Shown in pieces: positions 1-8,592 of a stretch of 64,000 bases of DNA. The notes under the pieces were generated by a model, which ran no database searches, was not told the DNA's origin, and worked only from the letters and a program-made list of their open reading frames with translations. Made by a program: the position numbers and the translations under genes. How positions within the stretch are numbered: position 1 is the first letter of the stretch; every line of letters begins with the position of its first letter. Origin of the DNA: Paracoccus onubensis (GTDB lineage Bacteria; Pseudomonadota; Alphaproteobacteria; Rhodobacterales; Rhodobacteraceae); contig NZ_QZCG01000002.1 of NCBI RefSeq assembly GCF_003591515.1, forward strand, positions 310,001 through 374,000. Reading direction: 5' to 3'.

Positions 1-616
1 GGCGCGGATCGTCCGGCGCTTCGGCATAGGCGGACAGGTTGCTGATGACGCGGCGGATGGGAACCAGAATCAGGCGCTGCGCGGCAAGGTTCAGCAGGAT
101 AGCCGTCAGAATGGAGAAAGCGGCGGATGTCACCAGAATGCGCAGACCGAAATCGATCATTCCGCTTCGCAGCGGAGCGGTCTGCATGGTGATCTCGATC
201 AACTGCCCGGCCTGATTGACCGGCGCGCCGATAACGCGAATCACCTGATCCTTGCTTTCGGCCAGCGTTCCCATTGCATCCGTGATAGACTGCCAGGGAC
301 GGGTCTCACGCAGATCATAGGTTTCGATAACAGGCCCCGGTATCGGTGACGAAAGCACAAGCTGCCGGATATCGTCACGCCGCAGGACCACGTTGAAGAC
401 CCCGGCATTCTGCAAAAGCTCGGATTCCAGGTCACTCGCCAGGGCGTCATCCGTCGCCAACAGCGCAAGGCTGGCGATCTGGGCGCGTTCCAGGCGCGAT
501 TCAAGGTAATCCAGGCGATAATTCGACAATGCTGGCAAAAGAATGAATATTTCTGCCAGTATGACGAAGATGATCGTCAATGCAGCGAATCGGCCAGAGA
601 TGGTATTCAGTTTCAT
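1..616 (-). CDS. Sensor histidine kinase, N-terminal part (cut by window edge)
   Basis: This is the first ~205 codons of a minus-strand membrane protein; the rest lies beyond base 1. The ATG at 616 is preceded by a GAGAGA ribosome binding site. The translation has a first membrane segment at about residues 9-28, a periplasmic stretch of ~125 residues containing the motif RRDDIRQLVLSS, a second membrane segment at about 157-180, and then a HAMP-like start (PIRRVISNLSAYAE). This layout is that of a membrane-bound two-component sensor kinase. The kinase core is not visible, so a chemoreceptor or a HAMP-containing cyclase would also fit. It is divergent from rpmH, and a kinase at this place is plausible for Rhodobacteraceae. 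The signal sensed is unknown. Confidence 0.7.
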   Translation of the reverse strand, partial: MKLNTISGRFAALTIIFVILAEIFILLPALSNYRLDYLESRLERAQIASLALLATDDALASDLESELLQNAGVFNVVLRRDDIRQLVLSSPIPGPVIETYDLRETRPWQSITDAMGTLAESKDQVIRVIGAPVNQAGQLIEITMQTAPLRSGMIDFGLRILVTSAAFSILTAILLNLAAQRLILVPIRRVISNLSAYAEAPDDPR

Positions 617-745
617 CTTCTCTCGGTTCTGTGCGCTTCGGCTGCTATGTAATCACGCGAACGCGATTTTAACATATCGAACGAAACAGGCAGGGTCAGA
701 GTTCCCGGATCTCGTTGCGTCAAGCTGCCGCAGGCATTTCAACGG

Positions 746-774
746 TTGACGCAGTAACCGGCTTGCACTATCCA
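746..774 (+). promoter_or_regulatory. Sigma-70-like promoter of rpmH-rnpA-yidD
   Basis: TTGACG at 746-751 and TATCCA at 769-774 are separated by 17 bases, an almost ideal vegetative promoter. It lies about 100 bases before the rpmH start, fitting strong expression of a ribosomal protein gene. This is assigned by sequence pattern only. Confidence 0.5.
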
Positions 775-872
775 GCGGGCTTCAAACAACCGGCGGTTAT
801 CGTGCGGGGCGGTGCTTTCAGGCTGCCTTGTCGTCTGCCGCCAACCGCAAGCTACGACCCGGAGACAGGAAT

Positions 873-1007
873 ATGAAGCGCACTTTTCAACCGTCGAACC
901 TTGTTCGTGCGCGCCGTCACGGCTTTCGCGCCCGCATGGCCACCAAAGGTGGCCGCCGTGTGCTGAATGCCCGCCGTGCCAAAGGCCGCAAGCGTCTTTC
1001 GGCCTGA
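873..1007 (+). CDS. rpmH: Ribosomal protein L34 (bL34)
   Basis: The 44-residue protein starts [20 protein letters not shown] and carries the conserved basic [20 protein letters not shown] region, which is typical L34. It is part of the large ribosomal subunit. A GGAGACAGG ribosome binding site precedes the ATG. It heads the usual rpmH-rnpA-yidD run; the gap to rnpA is about 110 bases. The gene is too short for many automatic length cut-offs but is unmistakable. Confidence 0.98.
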   Translation: MKRTFQPSNLVRARRHGFRARMATKGGRRVLNARRAKGRKRLSA

Positions 1008-1116
1008 TCCATTCCGGAGGGCTTTGGCCCTGCCGGTAAAAGGCCCGAACATGCCGCCTTTGCCCCATCCTTGTACCAATACTCGGTCCCCGGATGATGG
1101 CATGGCGGCTTTTCGC

Positions 1117-1473
1117 ATGGATAACAATCCGCATCAGTGCAGGATGCCTGAGATCATCCGGAAACGTGCTGATTTTCTGGCCGCAGCGCGTGCACGCCGT
1201 CAAGCGATGCCGGGTTTTCTTCTACAGGCGCGGGATCGCGGTGATGGCGCGCCGGCGCGGGTCGGTTTTACCTGCTCGAAAAAGATCGGCAACGCCGTTA
1301 CGCGGAACAGGGCGAAGCGCCGGCTGCGCGAGGTTGCGCGGCACATCCTGACCGGCGCTGCCCGGCAAGGTTGGGATTATGTGTTGATTGGCCGCCCTGA
1401 AACCACGGTCAGCCGCGAATTTGCCTCGCTTTGCGCCGATTTGACCCGGGCATTGCGCAAGGTGCATAAATGA
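1117..1473 (+). CDS. rnpA: Ribonuclease P protein component
   Basis: Protein subunit of RNase P, which with the rnpB RNA removes 5' leaders from tRNA precursors. The family signature is clear: [12 protein letters not shown] near the start, [20 protein letters not shown] with the basic RNR motif, and RRLREVAR. The start is uncertain: ATG codons at 1102, 1117 and 1144 are all possible. I chose 1117 because a GGCGG lies about 8 bases upstream and the length (118 residues) suits the family. Its stop overlaps the yidD start (ATGA), so the two are translationally coupled. Confidence 0.93.
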   Translation: MDNNPHQCRMPEIIRKRADFLAAARARRQAMPGFLLQARDRGDGAPARVGFTCSKKIGNAVTRNRAKRRLREVARHILTGAARQGWDYVLIGRPETTVSREFASLCADLTRALRKVHK

Positions 1474-1730
1474 GCCCGCTAGCGCATCTTTTTGCCCTGC
1501 CGGTCCGGGCTTATCGACTGATCGGGTCACCTTGGGTGGGGCATGGCTGCCGCTTCCAGCCCACTTGCTCTGCCTATGCGCTTGAAGCGCTTCAGCGTCA
1601 CGGCGCGTTTCGAGGCGGATGGCTGACCCTGCGGCGCATTGCGCGGTGTCATCCCTGGGGAGGGCAGGGCTTCGATCCCGTTCCGCAATGCGGTTCGGAT
1701 TGCGATGATGAGGAAAAGCACCGCGATTAA
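1470..1730 (+). CDS. yidD: Membrane protein insertion efficiency factor YidD
   Basis: An 86-residue YidD-family protein that helps insertion of inner membrane proteins together with YidC. Family hallmarks are visible: [20 protein letters not shown], the [19 protein letters not shown] block with conserved cysteines, and [18 protein letters not shown]. It overlaps rnpA by four bases. In most related genomes yidC follows; here the next gene is a convergent lacI-type regulator, so yidC must be elsewhere. The stop at 1728-1730 is followed by about 60 bases of spacer before the 3' end of the regulator. Confidence 0.94.
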   Translation: MSPLAHLFALPVRAYRLIGSPWVGHGCRFQPTCSAYALEALQRHGAFRGGWLTLRRIARCHPWGGQGFDPVPQCGSDCDDEEKHRD

Positions 1731-1790
1731 TTGCATGCGATATTCTACCGGGCCGGAATTGCCGATACCGTGCGATCATGGGAACAGCCC

Positions 1791-2804
1791 TTAGCGGATG
1801 GTGTCCCCGGGCATGAAAGTCGGCGCTAGCTGAATGACGCGCCCTTCCGGCGGCGTTTCCTTCCCAGCAACCAGACGCGCGGCACGCCGTCCGATTTCCA
1901 CCCGTCGCGCATCGGTCGTCGCCAGGCGCATGGGCAGGCCATCCAGCAAATCCACCCCATTGAAGCCTGCAAGCCCCAGTCGATTGGGAATGTCATAGCC
2001 CTTGTCCAGACAGTGCAGTAATCCGCCTGCACCTATCATGTCGTTGGAGTAATAGAGAAAATCCAGATCAGGCGCGCGGGTCAGGATTCGTTCGGTCAGT
2101 TCCCGGCCTTTCAGAAGCGATGAGCCGCCCTGATAATATTCCCGCCCCGCAAGTTGCACGCCGGCGGCGGCCAGTCCCTGCTCGAACCCTTCCATGCGTT
2201 TGCGGGCGCGGTGATCTTCGGGCATATGGGTGCCGACAAAACCGATCCGGCGATAGCCTGCCGCAAGCAACCGTTCGGCCATCTCGCGCCCGGCCCGGAT
2301 ATGCGAAATTCCGACGATCGTATCGACCGCTTCCCCGTCCGTATCCATGATTTCGATGACCGGGATGCCGGAATTGGCAAGCATCGCGCGCGAGGCCTTG
2401 CTATGCTCCAGCCCTGCCAGAATGACGCCCGAGGGCCGCCATGACAGCATGTCGTAAAGCACCATCTCTTCCCGCGCCGGAGAGTAATTCGTTACCCCGA
2501 CCACGGGCTGCAGCCCGGTATCATCCAACTCGGCAGAGACGCCGCCCAGAACATCGGGAAATACGAGATTCGACAATGAAGGAATGACCACCGCAATCAG
2601 ATTGACCCTTTGGCTTGCCAGCCCTCCGGCAATCTTGTTCGGCACATAGCCCAATGTCTTTGCGGCGGTCAGGACTTTTTCCCGCGTTGCCGCCGAAACA
2701 TCCCCCCGATTTCGCAGAACACGGCTGACCGTCATCTCGGATACCCCGGACGCTTCGGAGACATCACGCAGGGTCAGCGAGCGGCGAGAGCGGGGATTGT
2801 TCAT
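1791..2804 (-). CDS. LacI-family (GntR subgroup) transcriptional repressor
   Basis: A DNA-binding repressor of the LacI/GalR family. The N-terminal helix-turn-helix reads LTLRDVSEASGVSEMTVSRV, followed by the hinge region (LGYVPNKIAGGLAS) and a periplasmic-binding-protein-like effector domain that runs to the C-terminus. The GGLASQRVNLIAVVIPSLSN junction is typical of the gluconate-operon repressor subgroup. I chose the ATG at 2804 (MNNPRSRRS), which has a GGACAG ribosome binding site; an in-frame ATG at 2831 exists but lies inside a palindrome that may be the protein's own operator. No sugar catabolic gene adjoins it, so its target is unknown. It lies between yidD (convergent) and tRNA-Arg, just outside the presumed island. 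Confidence 0.9.
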   Translation of the reverse strand: MNNPRSRRSLTLRDVSEASGVSEMTVSRVLRNRGDVSAATREKVLTAAKTLGYVPNKIAGGLASQRVNLIAVVIPSLSNLVFPDVLGGVSAELDDTGLQPVVGVTNYSPAREEMVLYDMLSWRPSGVILAGLEHSKASRAMLANSGIPVIEIMDTDGEAVDTIVGISHIRAGREMAERLLAAGYRRIGFVGTHMPEDHRARKRMEGFEQGLAAAGVQLAGREYYQGGSSLLKGRELTERILTRAPDLDFLYYSNDMIGAGGLLHCLDKGYDIPNRLGLAGFNGVDLLDGLPMRLATTDARRVEIGRRAARLVAGKETPPEGRVIQLAPTFMPGDTIR

Positions 2805-2823
2805 TTCTGTCCGATGAAAATTT

Positions 2824-2843
2824 GCTATCATTCATATGTTAGC
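2824..2843. promoter_or_regulatory. Possible LacI-type operator
   Basis: An imperfect 20-base palindrome with outer arms GCTA/TAGC sits 20 bases before the chosen start of the LacI-family repressor. LacI-family operators are palindromes of this size and such repressors often control themselves. The match is partial (about 14 of 20 symmetric positions), so this is only a candidate. Confidence 0.3.
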
Positions 2844-2905
2844 GGACATCAACTGACAGGACAACCTTGCCATTGGGATGCCTGCCGGCCTAAACACCAG
2901 CACAT

Positions 2906-2982
2906 GGCCCCGTGGCTCAACTGGATAGAGCAGCCCCCTCCTAAGGGGCAGGTTGCAGGTTCAAGTCCTGCCGGGGTCACCA
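2906..2982 (+). tRNA. tRNA-Arg (anticodon CCT)
   Basis: A complete cloverleaf of 77 bases including an encoded CCA end. The acceptor stem is GGCCCCG/CGGGGTC, the D-arm is GCTCAACTGGATAGAGC, the anticodon loop is CTCCTAA (anticodon CCT, reads AGG), and the T-arm holds GGTTCAAGTCC. The 3' end is 9 bases from the end of a broken integrase gene, making this tRNA the probable integration target of the island that follows. Confidence 0.98.
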
Positions 2983-2991
2983 TTAAATCAA

Positions 2992-3426
2992 TCACTTGCG
3001 AGGCGTTTTGGGGTTTGCACTCTGGTTCATCGAACCAAATTCCAGCGCATTTGCCGCCTTCCGAAGGTATTCTGGCGAGAATCGCGAGTAAGTTGACCGG
3101 GTGATAATCGGGTTCGTGTGGCCAAGGTATTGAGCAATTTCGTCAATCGGCATTCCGGCCTCTGCCACGAACCTGCCAGCCGTTCGGCGCAAATCGTGCT
3201 GGGTGCAATGTTCAATGCCTGCGCGTTCAACTGCCGCATTGAATCCGGTCTTTATGCTTCCGACCTGTCTGCCGCCCGATTCGATCACATAGCGGGACAA
3301 CGTGCCTTCCTTGGCGGTCTCTGCAACGCGGCCATGACCAGCTCCAGTTGGGCTTTGGATGGGCGGAAAGCGGACTTGCGGCAGCGCGGCGCGGTACCGC
3401 ACAGTCAGACGAAAGCAGTCGTTCAT
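2992..3426 (-). pseudogene. Tyrosine recombinase/integrase, C-terminal fragment
   Basis: The readable frame matches the catalytic part of a phage-type integrase: YVIESGGRQVGSIKTGF, then the HxxR box HDLRRTAGRFVAEAG, then IAQYLGHTNP, and the nucleophile tyrosine within ITRSTYSRFSPEYL. Upstream of about base 3325 the matching sequence moves to another frame (QLELVMAALQ is read one frame away), so there is a frameshift, and the N-terminal core-binding half is missing. The stop lies 9 bases from tRNA-Arg, the usual position for the integrase of an element inserted in a tRNA 3' end. It is probably inactive. Confidence 0.75.
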
Positions 3427-3561
3427 TCATGGTGCCCAGTTTCCGCCTCTGTTCGGCGTGGAGGACAGGAAGCGCACGCGCGGCTACAGCATGGCAATCG
3501 AAGAGGCGGTGGAAAACCGTCATCCAACTTAGCCCGTCCCTCTGCAGCTTGGCGTGAAATA

Positions 3562-5181
3562 TCACCCTGCGTCCTCGAGTATCAGTGAGGCGGCCTTTTC
3601 GGCAACCATCATGACCGGCGCGTTGATATTGCCGGCGGTGATATTGGGAAAGATCGACGCATCGGCCACCCGCAGGCCCGCCATACCATGGACGCGCAGG
3701 CGGGCATCGACCACGGTCTCAACCGATTCCGGCCCCATCGCACAGGTTCCGCAAAGATGGTAGATCGAGCCCGAGCTTTTCCGGAAATACGCCAGTAAAT
3801 CTGCATCGCTCTCGACCTCGGGGCCCGGCGAAACCTCCTGCGCGGTCGCCTGTCTCAGGGCCTGGGCGCCGGCGATGCGGCGGATCAATTCACAGCCCTG
3901 CAGAGCCTCGATCACGTCATGCTCGGTCGACAGAAAGTTCGGGCGGATCGCCGGGGCTACGAACGGATCGGCCGCGCGGATCGAGACGATACCCCGGCTG
4001 GTCGGGCGACAGGCATTGAAGCACAACAGATACCCGGGATAGGGTTCAGGCTTCAGCCCTGCCTTCGGATCGGCCGGAATGCGGTAGGACAAGGGGTTGA
4101 AATAGAGCTGTAGGTTCGGGCGCGCCTGCTGCGGGCTGCCCCGAAAGAAACCTCCGGCCTGGTTCACACTCATCGCGAAGGGGCCCTTGCCCGTCAGAAG
4201 GTAGCGCAGACCAAGGCGCATTTGGCCGAACGGGCTCGCGAAGCTGCCGTTCAGCGTGGGCACCCGCGCGCGGTAATAGAAGCTGGCCGCGAGGTGGTCC
4301 TGAAGGTTACGGCCGACGGCGGGAAGATGATGGCGCGGCGCGATCCCGAGCGCGGCCAGCATCGCGCCATCACCGATGCCTGAGAGTTGCAGCAGCTGCG
4401 GAGTGCCGATCGCTCCGGCGGTCATGATGACCTCGCGACGGGCATGATAACGGTAGGTCCGGCCGCCCCTGACGGCAGCGACACCCGTCGCCCGCCCCTC
4501 GTGGACCAGCAGGTGCGTAGCTTGCATGTTGCGCTCGAGATGCAGATTCGCGCGCTTCAGCGCGGGGCGCAGATATTCCGCACTGGAATGGGAACGCCGA
4601 CCGCGATGGGTGTTCACATCATAGACACCCGCCCCTTCGAGCGAGGCGCCGTTGAAATCGGGGCTCTGCGGCAGCCCAAGGGCGCGGCAGGCCGCGAGAA
4701 AGGCATCGGCGACGGTATGGGTCATGCCGCGCATCGGGGTGACATGGATTGGCCCGTCGCCGCCGTGCCACTCGGATGCGCCGCCTGCATGGCTTTCGAG
4801 CCTGCGAAACCAGGGCAGGACATCGTCGAAACCCCAGCCCGGATTGCCCGCCGCGGCCCAGTCGTCGAAATCCTCGCGCGCGCCGCGCAGGAAGATCATC
4901 GCATTGATCGACCCCGAGCCGCCCTGAACCTTGCCCCGCGGCACATAGATCTTGCGATCGTGCAATTCGGCTTCGGGCTCGGTCGAGAACATCCAGTTCA
5001 CCCGCGGATCATAGAAGTTGCGCGCATAGCCGATCGGGATCCGGAACCAGAAGGAGCTGTCCTTGCCGCCGGCCTCGAGCAGTAGAACGGTATAGCGACC
5101 GTTCTCGCTGAGCCGGCTGGCCAGGATACAACCGGCCGATCCGGCGCCGATGACGATGAAATCGAACTGTCCGTCGCCCAT
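3562..5181 (-). CDS. GMC-family FAD oxidoreductase (choline dehydrogenase-like)
   Basis: A 539-residue flavoprotein of the glucose-methanol-choline family, which oxidises primary alcohols to aldehydes with FAD. The N-terminal dinucleotide fold is FIVIGAGSAGCILASRL (GxGxxG at residues 12-17), followed by LLLEAGG, the GMC signature region (GGSGSINAMIFLRG), and at the C-terminus the catalytic His region IYHLCGTCAMG and the closing NITAGNINAPVMMVAEKA. It lies 5 bases after the enolase-superfamily gene and is surely co-transcribed with it. The substrate is not readable. DddA, a 3-hydroxypropionate dehydrogenase of DMSP catabolism, is also a GMC enzyme, so a role next to dddP is possible but unproven. 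Confidence 0.93.
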   Translation of the reverse strand: MGDGQFDFIVIGAGSAGCILASRLSENGRYTVLLLEAGGKDSSFWFRIPIGYARNFYDPRVNWMFSTEPEAELHDRKIYVPRGKVQGGSGSINAMIFLRGAREDFDDWAAAGNPGWGFDDVLPWFRRLESHAGGASEWHGGDGPIHVTPMRGMTHTVADAFLAACRALGLPQSPDFNGASLEGAGVYDVNTHRGRRSHSSAEYLRPALKRANLHLERNMQATHLLVHEGRATGVAAVRGGRTYRYHARREVIMTAGAIGTPQLLQLSGIGDGAMLAALGIAPRHHLPAVGRNLQDHLAASFYYRARVPTLNGSFASPFGQMRLGLRYLLTGKGPFAMSVNQAGGFFRGSPQQARPNLQLYFNPLSYRIPADPKAGLKPEPYPGYLLCFNACRPTSRGIVSIRAADPFVAPAIRPNFLSTEHDVIEALQGCELIRRIAGAQALRQATAQEVSPGPEVESDADLLAYFRKSSGSIYHLCGTCAMGPESVETVVDARLRVHGMAGLRVADASIFPNITAGNINAPVMMVAEKAASLILEDAG

Positions 5182-5186
5182 CGCGC

Positions 5187-6404
5187 CTACCCTCGTGCCG
5201 GTGTCAGTGCGCGCACATCGACGGGCGCGGGATCCATCTGCAGATGCAGACGCTGGCCCACATAGGGACTGTGGCGGGCCACCACCTCCATATCCAGCTC
5301 AATGCCCAGACCCGGCTCGCGCGACGGCAGGATATGCCCGTCCTCCACCTGCAAGGGGCGCTTGAGCACCTCGGCGTGGAACCCAGAAAAATCGGTTATC
5401 GCCTCGTGGATCAGGAAGTTCGGCGAGGCGGCCGCCAGCTGGATGCTGGCCGCGGCGCCGACCGGGCCGTTATAGAGATGCGGCGCGATCTGCGCATAAT
5501 GCGCCTCGGCCATGCCTGCGATCTTCTTGGCCTCAAGCAACCCGCCGACCCTCGCGACATTCATCTGCAGGATCGAGGCCGCGCCGGTCTCCAGCACGCG
5601 CTGAAATTCGTATTTCGTCGTCAGGCGCTCGCCTGTGGCAATGGGGATCGAGGTGGTGCGGGCAACGCTGGCCATGGCGCCTTCCTGACCCGGAGGCACC
5701 GGCTCCTCGAACCACAGCGGATCGAAGGGCTCCAACCGCCGCGCGAGCCTGATCGCCGCCGACGGCGCCATCTGCCCATGCGTGCCGAACAGCAGATCCG
5801 CGCGCATGCCGATCGCGCGCCGTATCCTGGCGCAGAAATCCACGCAGCGCTCGATCACCGCCAGCGAGAGCTGATGGCCCGAATAGTCGGTGTAGGGGCC
5901 AGCCGGATCGAATTTCACGGCGGTAAAGCCCGCCTCGACCATGCGCAGGGCACAGTCCGCCGCCAGATCGGCATCGGTGTAATCGAAATTGCCCTGCGCA
6001 TCGACCGGATAGAGGTAGGTATAGGCCCGCAGCCGGTCATGGACGAGCCCACCCAGAAGATCGGCGACTGGCCGGCCCGCCGCCTTGCCGATGATATCCC
6101 AGCAGGCAATCTCCAGCCCCGAGACGATCCCCATCATCGTCGGATCCGGCCGCTGGGTGAAGCCACTGGAATAGGCCGCGCGCCAGAAACGCTCGATGCG
6201 GTGCGGATCGTGGCCAAGCAGATAGCGCTCGAACACGTCGCGGATCAGAGGCACCATCGCCCCGGGGTGAAAGGCGGTGACATAGACCTCGCCCAGACCC
6301 TCGATGCCGCAGGCGGTGCGAAGCTGGACGAAGATCCAATACGTGCCACCGACATGCGGCGGCGGCACGGCGACGACGTGGATATCCAGGTCAGCAAGTC
6401 TCAT
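5187..6404 (-). CDS. Enolase superfamily enzyme (mandelate racemase/sugar acid dehydratase type)
   Basis: A 405-residue protein of the mandelate racemase/muconate lactonizing enzyme group; members abstract a proton next to a carboxylate and mostly dehydrate sugar acids or racemise hydroxy acids. The capping domain (residues 1-~125) ends in GLEIACWDIIGKAAGRPV. The barrel shows AVKFDPAG (general base Lys), the unusual LLFGTHGQM in place of the common first metal-ligand strand, FEEPVPP, ATGERL (both with metal-ligand Glu), and APHLYNGP with a candidate catalytic His. The altered first ligand strand puts it in a divergent subgroup, so substrate prediction would be unsafe. It starts the two-gene unit with the GMC oxidoreductase; 183 bases separate it from the upstream lysR gene. 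Confidence 0.9.
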   Translation of the reverse strand: MRLADLDIHVVAVPPPHVGGTYWIFVQLRTACGIEGLGEVYVTAFHPGAMVPLIRDVFERYLLGHDPHRIERFWRAAYSSGFTQRPDPTMMGIVSGLEIACWDIIGKAAGRPVADLLGGLVHDRLRAYTYLYPVDAQGNFDYTDADLAADCALRMVEAGFTAVKFDPAGPYTDYSGHQLSLAVIERCVDFCARIRRAIGMRADLLFGTHGQMAPSAAIRLARRLEPFDPLWFEEPVPPGQEGAMASVARTTSIPIATGERLTTKYEFQRVLETGAASILQMNVARVGGLLEAKKIAGMAEAHYAQIAPHLYNGPVGAAASIQLAAASPNFLIHEAITDFSGFHAEVLKRPLQVEDGHILPSREPGLGIELDMEVVARHSPYVGQRLHLQMDPAPVDVRALTPARG

Positions 6405-6587
6405 CCGGGCGATCCTTTCGGGCAGGCGGGTTTGCGTCGAGTGCCGCCGCGCAGGCGCCTTTTGCCGGGGGCACAGCGCGGATCGCGACGACCATCCTGT
6501 CGGGCAGGATTTCCCGATCTCGGTATGCGCTGCAAACGAAGAATTTTCGCGATCAGCAGTCCGGATTGGAATGCCGGAACCGCCCCG

Positions 6588-7478
6588 TCACTCGGCAGCG
6601 GCGCTGGTCAGAAGCCAGTCGCGGAACAACTCCAGCGGCAGGTTCGGTCCGGTTTGCCGCCGGGTCACGAACCAGTAGGACTCGTGCCCCTCGATCGCGA
6701 CCGGCAGAACCCGGGCCAGCGCACCGCTTTCAAGCTCTGGCGCGATCATCGCCCGATCGGCCAAGGTGATCCCCAAGCCGCGGATGGCCGCCTCGATCGC
6801 AAGGTCGAGTTGGTCGAATTCCAGCCCGGGGCGCGTGTCGATTTCCGGGCTGCCCGCCGCATCCAGCCAATGGCGCCAGGTCAGAAACCGGCGATCATCC
6901 GCCGCGAGCACATGCAGCAGGGGCAGATGCACCAGATCCGCCGGGCCGGTGACCGGATGTGCCGCAAGCAGGCCGGGGGCTGCGACGACGATATGCCGCT
7001 CGGTCATCAGCCGCCGGGCCTCGAGCATCGGCCATTCGCCATCGCCAAAGCGGATCGCGCAATCCAGCAGGTTGCGCTCGTTCAACCCGTCCGACGCCAT
7101 CGTGCTGATGCTGAGGTCCAGCTCGGGCAAATCAGCGCGCAATTGTGACAGCCGCGGCATCAGCCAGCGCTTGGCGAAGGTGGGCGGCACGTTGACCCTG
7201 ATGCGGGATTGCCGGGTGGAAATCCCACGCAAGGCGGTCTCCAGCCCCGGCAACAGACTTTGAACCGTGTCGAGCAGGGCGTTGCCAGCGGCCGTCAATT
7301 CCAGATCATGGTGCCGCCGGATCAGCAGGACTTCTCCCAGATCCGTCTCAAGGGTGCGGATCTGCTTGCTGACGGCGCTTTGCGTCAGGTTCAACAGCCC
7401 CGCCGCGCGGGTGAAACTGCGGCTCGACGCGACCGCCTCAAAGACCTTCAGTGCCGGAAGTCCAGGTAGCCTGCGCAT
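6588..7478 (-). CDS. LysR-family regulator (GcvA type), first of a tandem pair
   Basis: A 296-residue LysR-type activator/repressor. The N-terminal winged helix reads LPALKVFEAVASSRSFTRAA then LNLTQSAVSKQIRTLE, as in the GcvA subgroup. The effector domain spans about residues 90-295. It begins 2 bases after the stop of the second lysR gene, so both come from one transcript starting near 8.5 kb. The two proteins are clearly related but not near-identical (compare SAVSKQIRTLE with SAVSRQIRQLE), so they may sense different inducers or act together on the catabolic genes on either side. Confidence 0.93.
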   Translation of the reverse strand: MRRLPGLPALKVFEAVASSRSFTRAAGLLNLTQSAVSKQIRTLETDLGEVLLIRRHHDLELTAAGNALLDTVQSLLPGLETALRGISTRQSRIRVNVPPTFAKRWLMPRLSQLRADLPELDLSISTMASDGLNERNLLDCAIRFGDGEWPMLEARRLMTERHIVVAAPGLLAAHPVTGPADLVHLPLLHVLAADDRRFLTWRHWLDAAGSPEIDTRPGLEFDQLDLAIEAAIRGLGITLADRAMIAPELESGALARVLPVAIEGHESYWFVTRRQTGPNLPLELFRDWLLTSAAAE

Positions 7479-7480
7479 GA

Positions 7481-8470
7481 TCAGTCGACAACGCCGTCCT
7501 GAGCAGCATTCGGGTTGAAGGCTGTTCCGTCCGCGTCAGGCAACCTCTCCCGCCTGTCATCGAGAGCCCGCTTCGCCGGGGGCAAACCTCCAATCGCCTC
7601 GCGGCCTGCGCCCGCAGCATTCTGAAGCCAGCGCGCGAAACGCAGCACGCGCCTCCGCTCCATGCGTTCGTTGTTGATGTCCAGCCAATAGCCAAAGGGA
7701 CCGGTGACGATAACCGGGTCGATCTGGGTCAAGTGACCGGACTTTAATTCGAATTCGATCATGCTGCGGTCGACCACGGCAATTCCGCCTCCGCTCTGAG
7801 CCGCTTGGATCACCATATCGAGCGTCGCAAATTCCACCGAATTCTCCGGAAAGATGTTGCGATTGTGCTGGGTCGCGGAGAACCAGTTTTCCCAGGTCGG
7901 CAGACGGCGCGTATCGTTGAGAATGTAGAGCAGGCAACTGCGGCGCAGACGTTGCTCATCGGCCCAGAGATCAGGCGCGCAGACCGCGATGTGCTGCTCC
8001 ATCATCAGAAGGGTACTGGATTGTTTTTGATGCGCCTCGGTTCCGAAGCGGATGGTGCAATCAAAGCGCACATTGTTTTCGGGCTGCATGTGAATTGCGA
8101 GATCGAGATCGGGCAGACTGTGGCGGACCGACGCCAGTCGGCGTGCCAGCCAACGCGCGGCGAAGGTCGGAGGCGCCAGAACGGTCAGCTTTTCCCGCGG
8201 CAGGGATTCATTCGCGCCGCGGACCGCTTCGTCCATCAGGTCGAAGGCGTCTGCCAATTTTTCGTGTAACAGGGCGCCCGACTCGGTCAAGACGACACTA
8301 TTGCCGACGCGGCGGAACAAGACGATGTCCATCGCTTCTTCGAGTTGGCGAATTTGCCGACTGACCGCGCTTTGCGTCACCCCAAGCCGTTTCGCCGCTT
8401 GGGTGAAGCTGAGGCAGTTTCCAACCATGGCGAAGGCCTTCAGCGATGTAAGCGTGGGAAATGATGACAT
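7481..8470 (-). CDS. LysR-family regulator (GcvA type), second of a tandem pair
   Basis: A 329-residue LysR-type regulator with the helix-turn-helix FTQAAKRLGVTQSAVSRQIR, and an effector domain with ALLHEKLADAFDLMDEAV at the linker helix. It is divergent from the lyase-ALDH-AKR-importer-dddP genes and separated from them by 221 bases holding a perfect inverted repeat, the classic arrangement in which a LysR protein controls the divergent operon. Its tail after about residue 295 is longer than usual (GGLPPAKRALDDRRERLPDA), probably unstructured. Confidence 0.93.
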   Translation of the reverse strand: MSSFPTLTSLKAFAMVGNCLSFTQAAKRLGVTQSAVSRQIRQLEEAMDIVLFRRVGNSVVLTESGALLHEKLADAFDLMDEAVRGANESLPREKLTVLAPPTFAARWLARRLASVRHSLPDLDLAIHMQPENNVRFDCTIRFGTEAHQKQSSTLLMMEQHIAVCAPDLWADEQRLRRSCLLYILNDTRRLPTWENWFSATQHNRNIFPENSVEFATLDMVIQAAQSGGGIAVVDRSMIEFELKSGHLTQIDPVIVTGPFGYWLDINNERMERRRVLRFARWLQNAAGAGREAIGGLPPAKRALDDRRERLPDADGTAFNPNAAQDGVVD

Positions 8471-8592
8471 ATCCGTGCCTTAGGTTGCTCTTTGCGCCCT
8501 GAAATGCCCGTTGTGAGCAGGCGGGATCGCGGGCTGCACTGTCAGGAAATCCGGGCCAGTCCGTCAAGCGTAAAGCAAAAATCCATCCGAAA

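Noticed and set aside
617..872. Replication origin near rpmH-rnpA
   Set aside because: rpmH often lies near oriC, but there is no cluster of DnaA boxes and no dnaA or gidA/parAB gene in the window.
5244..7148. A 634-codon open frame on the plus strand
   Set aside because: It is antisense to the enolase-superfamily and LysR genes, which have clear motifs; the frame is a product of high-GC codon bias.
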